DNA of 48,088 bases from the NCBI RefSeq assembly GCF_000423105.1, contig NZ_AUHI01000019.1:1-48088 (forward strand). The letters run 5' to 3'. Below the pieces are notes generated by a model, which worked only from the letters and a program-made list of their open reading frames with translations, did not search any database and was not told where the DNA came from. The position numbers were made by a program, and so were the translations under genes. This document shows, piece by piece, positions 32,318 through 42,313 of the stretch (positions are counted from its first letter, which is position 1; every line of letters starts with the position of its first letter). Source of the stretch: Halalkalibacillus halophilus DSM 18494 (GTDB taxonomy: Bacteria; Bacillota; Bacilli; Bacillales; Alkalibacillaceae).

Positions 32318-32358
32318 CGCACCTCCACACAGCAGTCGTCAAAATTATTGTAAATAAA

Positions 32359-32382
32359 AAAACGTGCTATTATACACGTTTT
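32359..32382 (-). terminator. Terminator of the exonuclease/glycosylase unit
   Basis: AAAACGTG / CACGTTTT stem with an eight-base loop and a following T-run on the minus strand, eight bases after the glycosylase stop. Confidence 0.82.
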
Positions 32383-32389
32383 TCGGTGG

Positions 32390-32824
32390 CTATACTTTTT
32401 CCCAATTCTCGATGTCCCCATCAATGACATGAAAAAGGGGGTGACATTGAACGGACTGTTGTTCTAATAGTTGAAGCTCTTCTAATCGAACGGGGTCACG
32501 TGTTGCTAATTTCATTAAAAGATGTTCCCATTCAAATTGCATTTGTCCCGTTGTAACTGGCACTACTTCCACAACTTTTGTAGAGACGATTTTAGATGCG
32601 TCGAACTTGTATCCTCTTGCATTTGCCTCTTCATAGACGGAAGTTAAGTATGCTCCAATCGAGGATAAGGGATCTTCTTGTTTTTTAAAACGTTCGAGTT
32701 GGGGGTGGTTCTTATAACCTTTTGTGTTCCCCTGCAACACTTTTTGCGCTAGCAATGTTTCTCTCCATAATGCAACGAGACCTTTTGCATCTAAGTAAGT
32801 TGGGTGAACAGACCATATACGCAC
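32390..32824 (-). CDS. Pyrimidine-dimer DNA glycosylase (Pyr_excise family)
   Basis: 144-aa helical protein starting MRIWSVHPTYLDAKGLVALW, then LLAQKVL, GYKNHPQLERF and YLTSVYEEANARGY: the pattern of the T4 endonuclease V (DenV)-related family in bacteria. Predicted to cut the glycosyl bond of UV pyrimidine dimers. GTG start with AAGGGGG upstream. It lies 12 bases after a 5'-3' exonuclease gene, so the two look like a small repair operon. Confidence 0.83.
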   Translation of the reverse strand: MRIWSVHPTYLDAKGLVALWRETLLAQKVLQGNTKGYKNHPQLERFKKQEDPLSSIGAYLTSVYEEANARGYKFDASKIVSTKVVEVVPVTTGQMQFEWEHLLMKLATRDPVRLEELQLLEQQSVQCHPLFHVIDGDIENWEKV

Positions 32825-32836
32825 ACTTCATCCCCC

Positions 32837-33697
32837 TTAAAGTAGATCCTCGAGACGTTTAAATTCTACTTCATCAAATTTAGCTAAGACTTTATCACGA
32901 TCTAGTTTGAATTCTGCATCTTCAAGGTCGCAGCTAACTCCTGTTTCACAATGTATTTCTGCAAGCTTGCGAGATAGCTGGACCATGTCGAGATCTGTCT
33001 CAAATTTGGTTCGTTGTGCTTTGGTGAGCTGGTCTAAATTTTCAAGAATAGTATCTAAAGAACCGTGTGTCATCAGAAGTTTAAGCGCGGTTTTCTCTCC
33101 TATCCCTCGAACACCAGGATAATTATCACTGCTATCGCCCATCATTGCTTTTAGATCAATCATTTGATGAGGCGTGATTCCCTTCTCTTCAACAAATTTC
33201 TCCGTATGATAGACATCGTAATTTCCAAAGCCTTTTTTAAGAAGAATAACACGTGTGCTTTCGTCTAATAATTGCAGAATATCTTGGTCACCAGTTAATA
33301 TATCGACCTTCGCATCGTCTTTATATATTTTTGCCAGTGTTCCAATGCAATCATCTGCTTCATAACCTGGAATCCCTATATTCGGGATGTCCATCGCTTC
33401 TGTTACTTCTTTTACTAATTCAAATTGAGGAATCAACTCTTCTGGTGGATCACCTCTGTTTGCTTTATATAGATCGTATAAATCATTTCGGAATGTATGA
33501 CTACCCATATCCCAACAACAAATGACGTGCGATGGTTGAAACGTATTCGTCGCCGTTAATAAGTGTTTCACGAATCCATGGACGGCATTGGTAGGGACAC
33601 CTTTACTATTCACCATAAAATAATTACTCATCGCTGTTGCATAAAAAGCTCGGAATAATAATGCCATCCCGTCAACTAATAACACACTTTGCTTCAT
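32837..33697 (-). CDS. 5'-3' exonuclease / flap endonuclease (YpcP-like)
   Basis: Stand-alone homologue of the N-terminal nuclease domain of DNA polymerase I. Metal-binding acidic residues are visible in LLVDGMALLFRAF, PGYEADDCIGTLA, DILTGDQDILQLL and KAMMGDSSDNYPGVRGIGEKTA, the last leading into the helix-hairpin-helix. Removes RNA primers and damaged strands. 286 aa is typical of YpcP. First gene of the repair pair. Confidence 0.92.
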   Translation of the reverse strand: MKQSVLLVDGMALLFRAFYATAMSNYFMVNSKGVPTNAVHGFVKHLLTATNTFQPSHVICCWDMGSHTFRNDLYDLYKANRGDPPEELIPQFELVKEVTEAMDIPNIGIPGYEADDCIGTLAKIYKDDAKVDILTGDQDILQLLDESTRVILLKKGFGNYDVYHTEKFVEEKGITPHQMIDLKAMMGDSSDNYPGVRGIGEKTALKLLMTHGSLDTILENLDQLTKAQRTKFETDLDMVQLSRKLAEIHCETGVSCDLEDAEFKLDRDKVLAKFDEVEFKRLEDLL

Positions 33698-33716
33698 CTT
33701 CTTCTCCCCCTAAAAA

Positions 33717-34073
33717 TTACTTCACTTCTACTTCTCTAAATGCTGCTATGAATGTATCCGGACGATCTTTAATTTGATACGTAAAAACGCCTTTTGTTGT
33801 ATGCAAATATAAAAAGCCATACATACCAGATAACATTTTATAGGACATGTCAAAGACGGTTTCGATTGGGAATTCTTGCTCGTCGCTAACCACTTTATGC
33901 TTGTATAAATAAACATAAAAATCTTCTTCTATGTTACGTTGCACAAAATTGATATGATCAATTTCTCTTCTGAACTTCACATAAGGGTGTTTTTCAATAA
34001 TAGTCGCCAGACTCCCTTCGAAAATATTTATCCATAGTATATCATGTTCTATCCAAAAAGAAGTCGACGACAA
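33717..34073 (-). CDS. Hypothetical protein after the M20 peptidase gene
   Basis: About 118 aa, no signal peptide or clear membrane segment, mixed alpha/beta with IDHINFVQRNIEEDFYVYLYKH and FREVEVK at the end. Not recognised. Only a TTG start is available next to the upstream gene, which ends three bases earlier, so the true start could be further in. Aromatic-rich, acidic; may be a small cytoplasmic domain protein. Confidence 0.55.
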   Translation of the reverse strand: MSSTSFWIEHDILWINIFEGSLATIIEKHPYVKFRREIDHINFVQRNIEEDFYVYLYKHKVVSDEQEFPIETVFDMSYKMLSGMYGFLYLHTTKGVFTYQIKDRPDTFIAAFREVEVK

Positions 34074-34076
34074 TCG

Positions 34077-35225
34077 TCAACTTCTCACTTTTCCATATTC
34101 ACATAAAAGCATTGCGAGTAAGGCACTTCTTCTTGGCATTTGTGAGATAATCACATGCTCATGATTCGCATGCGCCCCGTCACCCACTGCACCAAGCCCA
34201 TCTAAAGTTGCAGCAATCGATGCGGTAAAGTTTGCATCGCTCCCACCACCTGTCGACTCCTCTTCCAAATCAAGATCTAAATAGGTTTTTGCTAAGTCAC
34301 GTGCTTTTTCAAATAAAACTTCTATTTCATCTGTTCGCTCTAATGGGGGGCGGTAAATTTCGCCCTCAACCTGAATTTCAACTTCCTCATCGACTGGCTT
34401 TAATTCTTCAATTAAGGGCGCGATCCTGTCCATCTCCTCCTGGGTTTGAACACGAACATCTACTACTGCGTGGGCTTCTTCTGCAATGACATTTTTCGAG
34501 CTACCACCATCAATAATGCCTACGTTCACAGAAGTCCCTTTATCCAAATCCGTTAGATTAGATAAATAAGTGATTTTCTCTGCTAACTCTTCAATGGCAC
34601 TGGCGCCTTTTTCTGGTTCAATTCCAGCATGCGAAGATATTCCTTTAATGGAGATATCATATGTCCCGACACCTTTTCTTGCTGTTTTCAATGCACCATT
34701 TTCCCCTTGGGAGGGTTCTAATACAAACACTGCTTCACTCTTTTTTGCTTCTTCTATAATGAAATCTTTTGACGTAGGACTACCTAGCTCCTCATCACTC
34801 GTGATTAAAAGTACAATCTTACAATCCAGTTCCACCCCGTTCGTTTCAAGAGCTTGAATAGCATAAATTGCTTGAACAATCCCAGCCTTCATATCAAAAG
34901 AACCAGGTCCGTAAGCCTTGCCATCCTTCACTTCAAACGGCATCGTTTCTAACGTGCCTTGTGGCCATACGGTATCTAAATGAGTAAGAATCAATAACTG
35001 GTTCTCGCCTTCTCCCCATTCTGCACGAATATGGTCTGTGTATTCCTCACTGTGAATGCGAGATGTTTTCCCGTTCGTCATTTTTTCAAAGCATATCGTT
35101 AAATAATCAGCTAACTGCGCTGTTAATTGTGGTTCCTGTGAAGGTGATTCCATCCTCACGATCTCTTCTAGAAATTGAAGCATGTCCTTTTCGCTGTGTT
35201 TCAAGTAATCTACTATGTCGATCAT
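34077..35225 (-). CDS. M20-family metallopeptidase (carboxypeptidase G2-like)
   Basis: Zinc exopeptidase with catalytic domain and a lid/dimerisation domain. Metal residues: ILTHLDTVWP (His-x-Asp), the bridging Asp in GSFDMKAGIVQAI, the Glu-Glu pair in TSDEELGSPTS and EPSQGENGALK. C-terminal GGGSDANFTA and a final HEHVI complete the pattern of glutamate carboxypeptidase-type M20A enzymes. ATG 35225 with GGAGG six bases upstream; 382 aa. Substrate unknown. Confidence 0.9.
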   Translation of the reverse strand: MIDIVDYLKHSEKDMLQFLEEIVRMESPSQEPQLTAQLADYLTICFEKMTNGKTSRIHSEEYTDHIRAEWGEGENQLLILTHLDTVWPQGTLETMPFEVKDGKAYGPGSFDMKAGIVQAIYAIQALETNGVELDCKIVLLITSDEELGSPTSKDFIIEEAKKSEAVFVLEPSQGENGALKTARKGVGTYDISIKGISSHAGIEPEKGASAIEELAEKITYLSNLTDLDKGTSVNVGIIDGGSSKNVIAEEAHAVVDVRVQTQEEMDRIAPLIEELKPVDEEVEIQVEGEIYRPPLERTDEIEVLFEKARDLAKTYLDLDLEEESTGGGSDANFTASIAATLDGLGAVGDGAHANHEHVIISQMPRRSALLAMLLCEYGKVRS

Positions 35226-35325
35226 TGTAATCCTCCAATGTTGCATCTCTTTCTTCATTATACACGTTTTGACAAGTCACTGGGGATCAAATCATTGTAG
35301 AAATCTATTGATTTTGATCATCATA

Positions 35326-37971
35326 TTATTTATTTTTCCAAAATGGGAACCAAGCATACTTCCCCAATAGCACGGTGACCGCAGAAATGAATAGCGGCAA
35401 GACAATCAAACCGTATAATAATAAACCGGTAATAACAATGGTTGCTATTTGCATAAGGCTTAAGACTCCTGATGGAATCATTGCTGCAAAGGTTCCAGCC
35501 AAAATAATTGCAGCTGTAATGATTACTGATCCCATTTTAGCCATTGCAATCGACATCGCTTCTTTGTAGCCTACACCTTTTTTCACTTCTTCTTGATATC
35601 TTGTTAATAAGAAGATCGAATAATCCACACCTAATGCAACGAGCATCACATAGCCAAAGAATGGTACTGCCCAGCTGATCCCGTCATAGCCAAGCATATT
35701 CACAAAGACTATCTCGGCAACACTGACGGATGCATAATACGTGAAAAGTAAAGAACCAATCATATACAGAGGCATAAGAAGTGAGCGCAATAGCACCACT
35801 AATATTACAAATAAAGCACTTAGCATAATGGTGGTTGTTTTTACATAATCATCAGATGAAATTTCGTCCAAATCACTGTTTATACTAGGAACCCCGCTGT
35901 AAGCTACGTCAATTCCTGTTAGCTTGCCTGTAAAGCCTGTTGATTCTACTGTCTCTTTCACTTCTTCTAGTATTTCCATCGCTTCAACCGAGTAAGGATC
36001 GACTGATAGAATCACTTCCATCGTCATGCCTTCTCCGTTTGCGAAAGTGAATTGATCGAGCACACTATTAAAATCTTCTTCTTCAAAAATCTCCTCTGGT
36101 AAATAAATATTTGTTTCCGCAGCTGTTTCACTATTTTGAATAGATTCTACTAGTTCGCCAGCTTCTGAAAATTCATCTACTATATCCTGAAGACCAGAAG
36201 CAGAATCTCCCACTCCCGTTTGGATTTCCTCTATCCCTTGGATTAAAGGGGCAACTGGATCTCCTAACGGTTGTAGTTCTTCATTTATTTCGACTAAGTC
36301 CTCCTCAACTGTTTCTAATTCTGAGACGAGGATTTCTAAATCATTTAACGCTTCAGGAACTTGTTCCGCTTCTTCCAATGAAGCACTAATAGCAGATAGT
36401 TCTTCTTCTATTTCAGCTATATTCCCGGCGGAAGTTTCAAGCTGTGAAGACACTTGCTCTGGAGCTTGTTGCTGTAAAGAAAGCGATCCTTCCTCTAGTT
36501 CCGCTATTCCTTGAGCTAATTGTTCTATCCCGTCATTTAACTCAGGAATATTCTCCTCGATTGTTTCATAATGCTCCTCCACCGTGATTCCCTCTAAAAG
36601 GTCACCACCCGGACGTGTAATTGTTCTTACACCATCTACACCTTCGACGCCTTCTATCTGGCTAGTTATATTTTCTAGGTGAGGAATCGCTTCGGCTGTC
36701 GCTATATCTTGATCTTGTTGCATCACCACTTGCACTGGTAATGCATCTCCTTCGCCGAATGCTTCTTCTATTCTTTCTAAACCTTCAACAGACTCATAGC
36801 CACTTCCTATTTCGTCCGTCATATTAAAGGAGAGGTCGTCTTCGTATAACAAAAGTAGCGGCACAATAATTACCGCAACCAGTAAAATAGAACGAACTGG
36901 ACGTACAACGGATAAAAAGCTAAACCCTTTCCAAAGCTTACTCTCATTATGTGTCGCGGCTTTTTTGGATGGCCAAAACAATTTATCTTTCAACACAACC
37001 ATGAAAAATGGTAGGACGGTAAATAAGATAAACAATAGTATAATGACCCCGATCGCTACACCTGCTGCAGATTTGTAGATTGGAAAGTCTGCAAAAATAA
37101 TTACGAAAAAGGCAATAAACCCAGAAACAGCACTAGCGGCTAACGTTTTCCCTGCTGTTCTATACGTTTCTATAACCGCTTCCTCTACCCCTTTTCCGAG
37201 GGTTAACTCTTCTTTGTAACGGTTTAATAACAAGATACAGTAATCTGTCCCAATCCCAAACAGTACTGCTACTAAGAATATTTGTGTGTAATTTGATACT
37301 GGAAATCCAAACCATTCAATTAAAAATGCAACAATCGACTGACTTAATAGATACGTTAGTCCAACAGCCACAAGTGGTACCAGAGGTGTGACTACAGAAC
37401 GAAAGACCGCTAATAATAACCCGAAAATAATAATGACTGTAATGATTTCAGTACGCTCTAATCCCTCTTGTGCACTAATATTTACATCATGATTAATCAG
37501 AGCCTCCCCTGTCATATACGTTTCCATTTCTTCCGGAAGGGTTTCTGACTTCACTGTATCTGCAAACGCATTGATTTCTTGTTCGGTTCCCTCCACAGTG
37601 ACTGGCAATAAAACCGTTTGCTCATCTTCTGAGACAAACTGGTTTTCGGCTTGTTCATTTTCTAAAGGCTTCATCACTTCTACAACAGGAGCGCCATAAT
37701 CTTGTAAATCATCTACAACGGTTTGAATGGTGTCCCGACTTTCGTCATTTAACGGATTTTCTAACGCAAAGACAACAGAAATTGTATCAGGAGAAGCATC
37801 TGCCTCTTCTAACATTTGAGCTGCTCTTTGTGAATCAGCATCATCAGCTAATTGAAAATTACCCGCTTCTTCCGCTTGCTCTGTTAGGTCAGGAGAAATG
37901 ACAAACATCCCTACAGTAAGTACAATCACGCTGAATAAGACGAACCATCTATATTGAATTATTTTCCCCAT
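35326..37971 (-). CDS. MMPL/RND-family exporter (YdgH-like)
   Basis: 881-aa RND-fold transporter: one N-terminal helix, a large outer loop, five helices including GIGTDYCILLLNRYKEE, then a second outer loop with a long glutamate-rich coiled coil (about residues 460-600) and five more helices including ALGVDYSIFLLTRYQEE. The duplicated GxxxDY(C/S)xxLLxRYxEE signature is typical of MMPL proteins. Length matches B. subtilis YdgH (about 885 aa) rather than YdfJ. Exports an unknown hydrophobic compound. Thirty bases downstream of the GNAT gene, possibly one unit. Confidence 0.9.
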   Translation of the reverse strand: MGKIIQYRWFVLFSVIVLTVGMFVISPDLTEQAEEAGNFQLADDADSQRAAQMLEEADASPDTISVVFALENPLNDESRDTIQTVVDDLQDYGAPVVEVMKPLENEQAENQFVSEDEQTVLLPVTVEGTEQEINAFADTVKSETLPEEMETYMTGEALINHDVNISAQEGLERTEIITVIIIFGLLLAVFRSVVTPLVPLVAVGLTYLLSQSIVAFLIEWFGFPVSNYTQIFLVAVLFGIGTDYCILLLNRYKEELTLGKGVEEAVIETYRTAGKTLAASAVSGFIAFFVIIFADFPIYKSAAGVAIGVIILLFILFTVLPFFMVVLKDKLFWPSKKAATHNESKLWKGFSFLSVVRPVRSILLVAVIIVPLLLLYEDDLSFNMTDEIGSGYESVEGLERIEEAFGEGDALPVQVVMQQDQDIATAEAIPHLENITSQIEGVEGVDGVRTITRPGGDLLEGITVEEHYETIEENIPELNDGIEQLAQGIAELEEGSLSLQQQAPEQVSSQLETSAGNIAEIEEELSAISASLEEAEQVPEALNDLEILVSELETVEEDLVEINEELQPLGDPVAPLIQGIEEIQTGVGDSASGLQDIVDEFSEAGELVESIQNSETAAETNIYLPEEIFEEEDFNSVLDQFTFANGEGMTMEVILSVDPYSVEAMEILEEVKETVESTGFTGKLTGIDVAYSGVPSINSDLDEISSDDYVKTTTIMLSALFVILVVLLRSLLMPLYMIGSLLFTYYASVSVAEIVFVNMLGYDGISWAVPFFGYVMLVALGVDYSIFLLTRYQEEVKKGVGYKEAMSIAMAKMGSVIITAAIILAGTFAAMIPSGVLSLMQIATIVITGLLLYGLIVLPLFISAVTVLLGKYAWFPFWKNK

Positions 37972-38001
37972 GAGCTAACTCCCCAACTGCAAAAATTAAA
38001 A

Positions 38002-38502
38002 TTAATTATTTTTTCCCAATATCTTCTGGTAATAAACAACATCTAACCATTCATCGAATTTATATCCCACTTGTTTAAAAGTTCCAACATGTTCAAACCC
38101 AAATAACTCATGCAGGCGAACACTTCCTTCGTTCCCATCTGTAATACTACTGATGATGGTGTGAAATCCTCTTTCTTCCGCAATATTAATCGTTTGTTCC
38201 ATCATCTTTTTACCATAGCCTTGCTTGCGAAATGCAGAACTTAAGTAAATCGATAGCTCAGCAGTATACAAGTACCCATCTTCCTGGTGGTGTGGAGAAA
38301 GAGTCGTATAGCCGACAATTTCTTGTTGGTCATTTTCCGCCACTAAAACAACGAATTGTTCTTGGTGCGCATCTAACCATTTTCTACGGTCCTCAAGATC
38401 CTTTTCATGTTCATTAAACGACGCGGTCAACGTCCGAATTGTTTCATTATAAATTTCTAAAATCGCTGGTAGATCTCCTTGATGTGCTTCTCTCATTTTC
38501 AT
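38002..38502 (-). CDS. GNAT N-acetyltransferase, phosphinothricin-acetyltransferase-like
   Basis: Acetyl-CoA-dependent transferase, 166 aa. Start MKMREAHQGDLPAILEIYNE followed by ELSIYLSSAFRKQGYGKKMM, which holds the CoA-binding Q-x-x-G-x-G/A loop (R/KQGYGKK), and HELFGFEHVGTFKQVGYKF. This is the Bar/MddA subgroup acting on phosphinothricin, methionine sulfone or similar amino acids. Next to an MMPL exporter, so a detoxification pairing is possible. Confidence 0.87.
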   Translation of the reverse strand: MKMREAHQGDLPAILEIYNETIRTLTASFNEHEKDLEDRRKWLDAHQEQFVVLVAENDQQEIVGYTTLSPHHQEDGYLYTAELSIYLSSAFRKQGYGKKMMEQTINIAEERGFHTIISSITDGNEGSVRLHELFGFEHVGTFKQVGYKFDEWLDVVYYQKILGKNN

Positions 38503-38683
38503 ATTTATACGATCCTTTCCTATTTAAAACTTTCCGCTATAAAAATATTTCGATTCACGGTACAATAAGTTATAGTCATTCACCTGTAAGCTCTCACAAC
38601 GTTTGAAGCTACAGTTAAGATTTATATTTCTATGATCTATTTTAAACTATATTGATAAAACATTGCACGTTGGGGGCCTTCCA

Positions 38684-40414
38684 TTGAAATATATATTTTC
38701 AGACTTACTGCCATACCGAATACATATCATTATCGCATGGTCTCTAATGCTTGTGGAATTAGCAGTTGAGCTGATGCTTCCTTTCTTTCTCGGTAAAATG
38801 ATTGACGAAGGAATTATGAATCAAGAAATGTCTAACATTATCTTTTGGGGCTCGATCATGCTAGGTCTCGCGATGCTTTCATTTGCAGCAGGGATTACCA
38901 ATTCATTTTTTGCGGCACATACCACCTTCCAGTTTGGCTACGATGTCCGCCAACGTCTGTTTAATAAAGTTCAAGCTTTTTCGTTTAAAAATCTAAACGA
39001 ATACCCTACTTCTGCTTTAATAACTAGGTTCACCAATGATGTAAGGCAAGTTCAAAACGGGATCTTTATGGCACTTCGAATCATGTTACGAGCACCTCTC
39101 ATGGTTCTTGGTGGTGTCATCATGGCCTTTGTCGTCAATTGGAGAATTGCTTTGATTTTCCTTGTAACTGTACCTACCTTGCTATTCTTCTTATTTTGGG
39201 TGCTTCGAAAAGGAAGCAAATTATTTGAGCAGGTGCAAGCTCGCTTAGATAATGTCAATCGTGTCATGCAGGAAAATTTATCAGGGATTCGTTTAATTAA
39301 AGCTTTTTTAAGAAAGAACCACGAAGAAGAAAGATTTGTCGATGCAAATACTGGTTTGATGCGCGATACGAAAAGTTCTTTGCGTTTAATTGAAACGTCT
39401 ATGCCTGTCTTATTACTCGTAATGAATTTAAGCTTGTTATTTATTCTTTGGTTTGGAAATATCGAAGTACAAAATGACAACGCTGCAGTTGGGGACATAG
39501 TAGCGATTGTAAACTATGCTCTACGTGTTTCCATGGCGATTTCTATGTTTGGATTTTTAACAATGGCCTTTGCTCGAGCGAAAGCATCAGCCGAACGATT
39601 AGAGAATGTCATGAAGGCTGATATTGATTTATTAGAAGCAGATGATGCAAGTGATCAAAAACGCATTCAATTAGGAAAAGTTGAATTTTCCAACGTGTCC
39701 TTTCGTTATCCTGGATTAAAAGTAGATGTCCTTGAAGAAATTAGCTTTACTGCGAAACCGAAAGAAAAAATCGCGATTATTGGTGCAACAGGTTCAGGTA
39801 AATCTTCTTTATTTCAGTTAATCCCGCGACTTTACGATGTTCATAAAGGAACAATTTTCCTAGACGGACATGATGTGAAGTCAATGAAATTAGATCATTT
39901 AAGAAGAGCGATCGGCTTTGTCCCGCAGGCCCCTCTCTTATTCACAGGTTCAATCCACAACAACATTGCTTGGGGCAAGAATGACGCTACCAGAGAAGAA
40001 GTCATTCAGGCTGCAAAAGATGCACAGATCCATGAAACAGTCATGAACTTACCAAATGGATATGAAACGAAAATTGGACAAAAAGGGGTAAACCTCTCTG
40101 GTGGACAAAAGCAACGTGTATCCATTGCGCGGGCACTCATTAGAAATCCTAAAATACTCATGCTCGATGACAGCACAAGCGCGCTCGACCTCCAAACGGA
40201 ACAAAAACTTTTGGATGCGATTGAGAACTATCAATGCACAACAATGATCGTCACACAAAAAATCACCACAGCTAAAAATGCCGATCGTATTTTACTACTA
40301 GATGACGGAAGATTAATTGCAGAAGGCACTCATAAAGAACTCATGCAACACTCGGAAATGTACCAAAAGATCGTCACGTCTCAATTCGGAAAGGAAGAAG
40401 CCTATGAGCATTAA
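38684..40414 (+). CDS. Heterodimeric ABC exporter, subunit with degenerate ATP site (YfiB-like)
   Basis: Type IV (ABC1) exporter half: six membrane helices then an NBD with Walker A GATGSGKSS and signature NLSGGQKQR. The residue after Walker B is Asp, not Glu (LMLDDSTSALD), and the switch His is Gln (MIVTQKI), so this NBD supplies the non-hydrolysing site of a heterodimer. TTG 38684 is chosen: GGGGG seven bases upstream and MKYIFSDLLPYR fits family N-termini. Overlaps the next subunit by 11 bases. Probable multidrug exporter. Confidence 0.92.
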   Translation: MKYIFSDLLPYRIHIIIAWSLMLVELAVELMLPFFLGKMIDEGIMNQEMSNIIFWGSIMLGLAMLSFAAGITNSFFAAHTTFQFGYDVRQRLFNKVQAFSFKNLNEYPTSALITRFTNDVRQVQNGIFMALRIMLRAPLMVLGGVIMAFVVNWRIALIFLVTVPTLLFFLFWVLRKGSKLFEQVQARLDNVNRVMQENLSGIRLIKAFLRKNHEEERFVDANTGLMRDTKSSLRLIETSMPVLLLVMNLSLLFILWFGNIEVQNDNAAVGDIVAIVNYALRVSMAISMFGFLTMAFARAKASAERLENVMKADIDLLEADDASDQKRIQLGKVEFSNVSFRYPGLKVDVLEEISFTAKPKEKIAIIGATGSGKSSLFQLIPRLYDVHKGTIFLDGHDVKSMKLDHLRRAIGFVPQAPLLFTGSIHNNIAWGKNDATREEVIQAAKDAQIHETVMNLPNGYETKIGQKGVNLSGGQKQRVSIARALIRNPKILMLDDSTSALDLQTEQKLLDAIENYQCTTMIVTQKITTAKNADRILLLDDGRLIAEGTHKELMQHSEMYQKIVTSQFGKEEAYEH

Positions 40415-42245
40415 ACAAGCGATCAAAGAACCCTTCCAATACGAAAAGATTGATCTAGATGAGGCGAGTAAGGTCAAAGATGAGAAGGCTAAACCAAAAG
40501 TACGTGACTGGAAAGGAACCATCACTAGAATATGGCGCTATTTACTGAAAGAAAATTACATGTTGTTATTTGTAATTTTCATGGTCATGATAAGTTCTGC
40601 CCTATCTCTATTAGGACCTTACATGATTGGTACGGGAGTAGATGAACACATTGTTGCTGGAAATCCGAGCGGACTTGGGACATTACTTTTATGGTTATTA
40701 GTCATTTATGTTGGATACTCTTTAGCTATTTTCCTACAAAACTTCTTTATGATTGGGATCGCCCAACATACGGTTTATGACTTACGAAAAGAATTATTTC
40801 ATAAATTACATGAACTTCCGATTTCCTTTTTTGATAAACGACAATTTGGGGAAATCATGAGCCGTGTGACAAATGACGTCGACAATGTAAGTAATACGTT
40901 AAATCAATCAGTTATTCAAATATTCCAGAGTATCCTGACTTTAGTCGGAACCGTTGCTGTCATGCTTTATTTAAGTCCTATCTTAACTCTTGTTACCATG
41001 ACCATTATTCCGATGATGGTATTCGGAATGAAGTGGATCACCAAACGGACCGGTCCATTATTCAAAATCCAACAGCGTAGGCTCGGAGAAATGAATGGTT
41101 ATGTAGAAGAAACGATATCTGGCCAGCGAATTGTTAAAACGTTCTCTCAAGAAGACCGAGTCAAACAAGAATTTGATGAACGAAACAACCAAGTGATGTT
41201 CTCTAGTTATTGGGCTGCTGTGTTCTCAGGTTTTATTCCTAAACTAATGAATATGCTAAATTCCTTTAGTTTTGCGATCATAGCATTTGTCGGTGGATTA
41301 CTTGCCATACAAGGAGAAAGCCTAGTCACAGTTGGTACGATTGTCATCTTCACAGAGCTTGCTAGACAATTTACTCGTCCTTTGAATGAGCTATCGAATC
41401 AATTTAACCAGTTGCTTGCAGCGGTAGCCGGTGCAGAACGGGTCTTCGATATTATTGATGAAGATAGTGAAGAATTAGATGAATCAGAAGCATTAGAAAT
41501 AGAAGATCCTCAGGGGAATGTCGTTTTTGATGATGTGGTCTTTTCCTATGATGAAGATGAAGTTGTATTAAACGAAGTGTCATTTGAAGCGGAAGCTGGT
41601 TCCACCGTCGCCTTTGTAGGTCATACTGGTGCTGGTAAGACGACGATCATTAATCTATTATCCCGATTTTATAATTATGATTCCGGTAACATTCGATTAG
41701 ACGGGTATGAATTGAATCAAATGAAGCGCTCCAGCTTACGAAAACATATGGGCTTTGTGCTTCAAGATGCCTTTTTATTCGAAGGCACGATTAGAGAAAA
41801 TATTCGATACGGAAAATTGGATGCAAGCGATGAAGCAGTTGTTGCAGCAGCTAAAGAAGCCAATGCACACTCCTTCATTATGAAACTTCCTGAACAGTAT
41901 GATACCCTGTTAGACCCAGATGGAAGCGGAATTAGCCAAGGACAAAAACAATTACTGACGATTGCTCGAGTTATTTTATCTAACCCGAAAATACTCGTCC
42001 TAGACGAAGCAACAAGCAGTATCGACACCGTAACCGAGATTAAAATCCAAGAAGCGTTGCAACATTTAATGCAAGGCAAAACAAGCTTTGTAATCGCACA
42101 CCGCTTAAATACTATTCAACGCGCCGATCAAATTATCATGATGGAACACGGTAAAATTATTGAAAGCGGATCCCATCAACAACTCATACAGCAAAACGGA
42201 AAATATAAAGAACTCTTTCAAACACAATTAAAAGAACAAGCATAG
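40404..42245 (+). CDS. Heterodimeric ABC exporter, subunit with canonical Walker B (YfiC-like)
   Basis: Partner of the preceding gene. 613 aa: an N-terminal cytoplasmic extension (about 45 residues), six membrane helices and an NBD with Walker A GHTGAGKTT, canonical LVLDEATSSID and switch His in FVIAHRL. Its signature is weakened (GISQGQKQL instead of LSGGQ), which pairs with the degenerate site of the partner. One consensus and one degenerate site is the pattern of YfiBC, BmrCD and TM287/288. ATG 40404 with AAGGAAG upstream. Confidence 0.93.
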   Translation: MSIKQAIKEPFQYEKIDLDEASKVKDEKAKPKVRDWKGTITRIWRYLLKENYMLLFVIFMVMISSALSLLGPYMIGTGVDEHIVAGNPSGLGTLLLWLLVIYVGYSLAIFLQNFFMIGIAQHTVYDLRKELFHKLHELPISFFDKRQFGEIMSRVTNDVDNVSNTLNQSVIQIFQSILTLVGTVAVMLYLSPILTLVTMTIIPMMVFGMKWITKRTGPLFKIQQRRLGEMNGYVEETISGQRIVKTFSQEDRVKQEFDERNNQVMFSSYWAAVFSGFIPKLMNMLNSFSFAIIAFVGGLLAIQGESLVTVGTIVIFTELARQFTRPLNELSNQFNQLLAAVAGAERVFDIIDEDSEELDESEALEIEDPQGNVVFDDVVFSYDEDEVVLNEVSFEAEAGSTVAFVGHTGAGKTTIINLLSRFYNYDSGNIRLDGYELNQMKRSSLRKHMGFVLQDAFLFEGTIRENIRYGKLDASDEAVVAAAKEANAHSFIMKLPEQYDTLLDPDGSGISQGQKQLLTIARVILSNPKILVLDEATSSIDTVTEIKIQEALQHLMQGKTSFVIAHRLNTIQRADQIIMMEHGKIIESGSHQQLIQQNGKYKELFQTQLKEQA

Positions 42246-42250
42246 ACGTG

Positions 42251-42293
42251 CAGAAACCCGTATTAGCTTTTGTAATACGGGTTTCTGTTTTTA
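42251..42293 (+). terminator. Terminator of the ABC exporter operon
   Basis: CAGAAACCCGTATTA / TAATACGGGTTTCTG, perfect 15-bp stem with a seven-base loop followed by TTTTT. Confidence 0.92.
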
Positions 42294-42313
42294 CATGATA
42301 TTTTCTCTTGATC

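Noticed and set aside
32077..32430. 117-codon open frame on the minus strand covering the 32188 array
   Set aside because: It overlaps the repeat array, a terminator and the end of the glycosylase gene, and encodes nothing recognisable.
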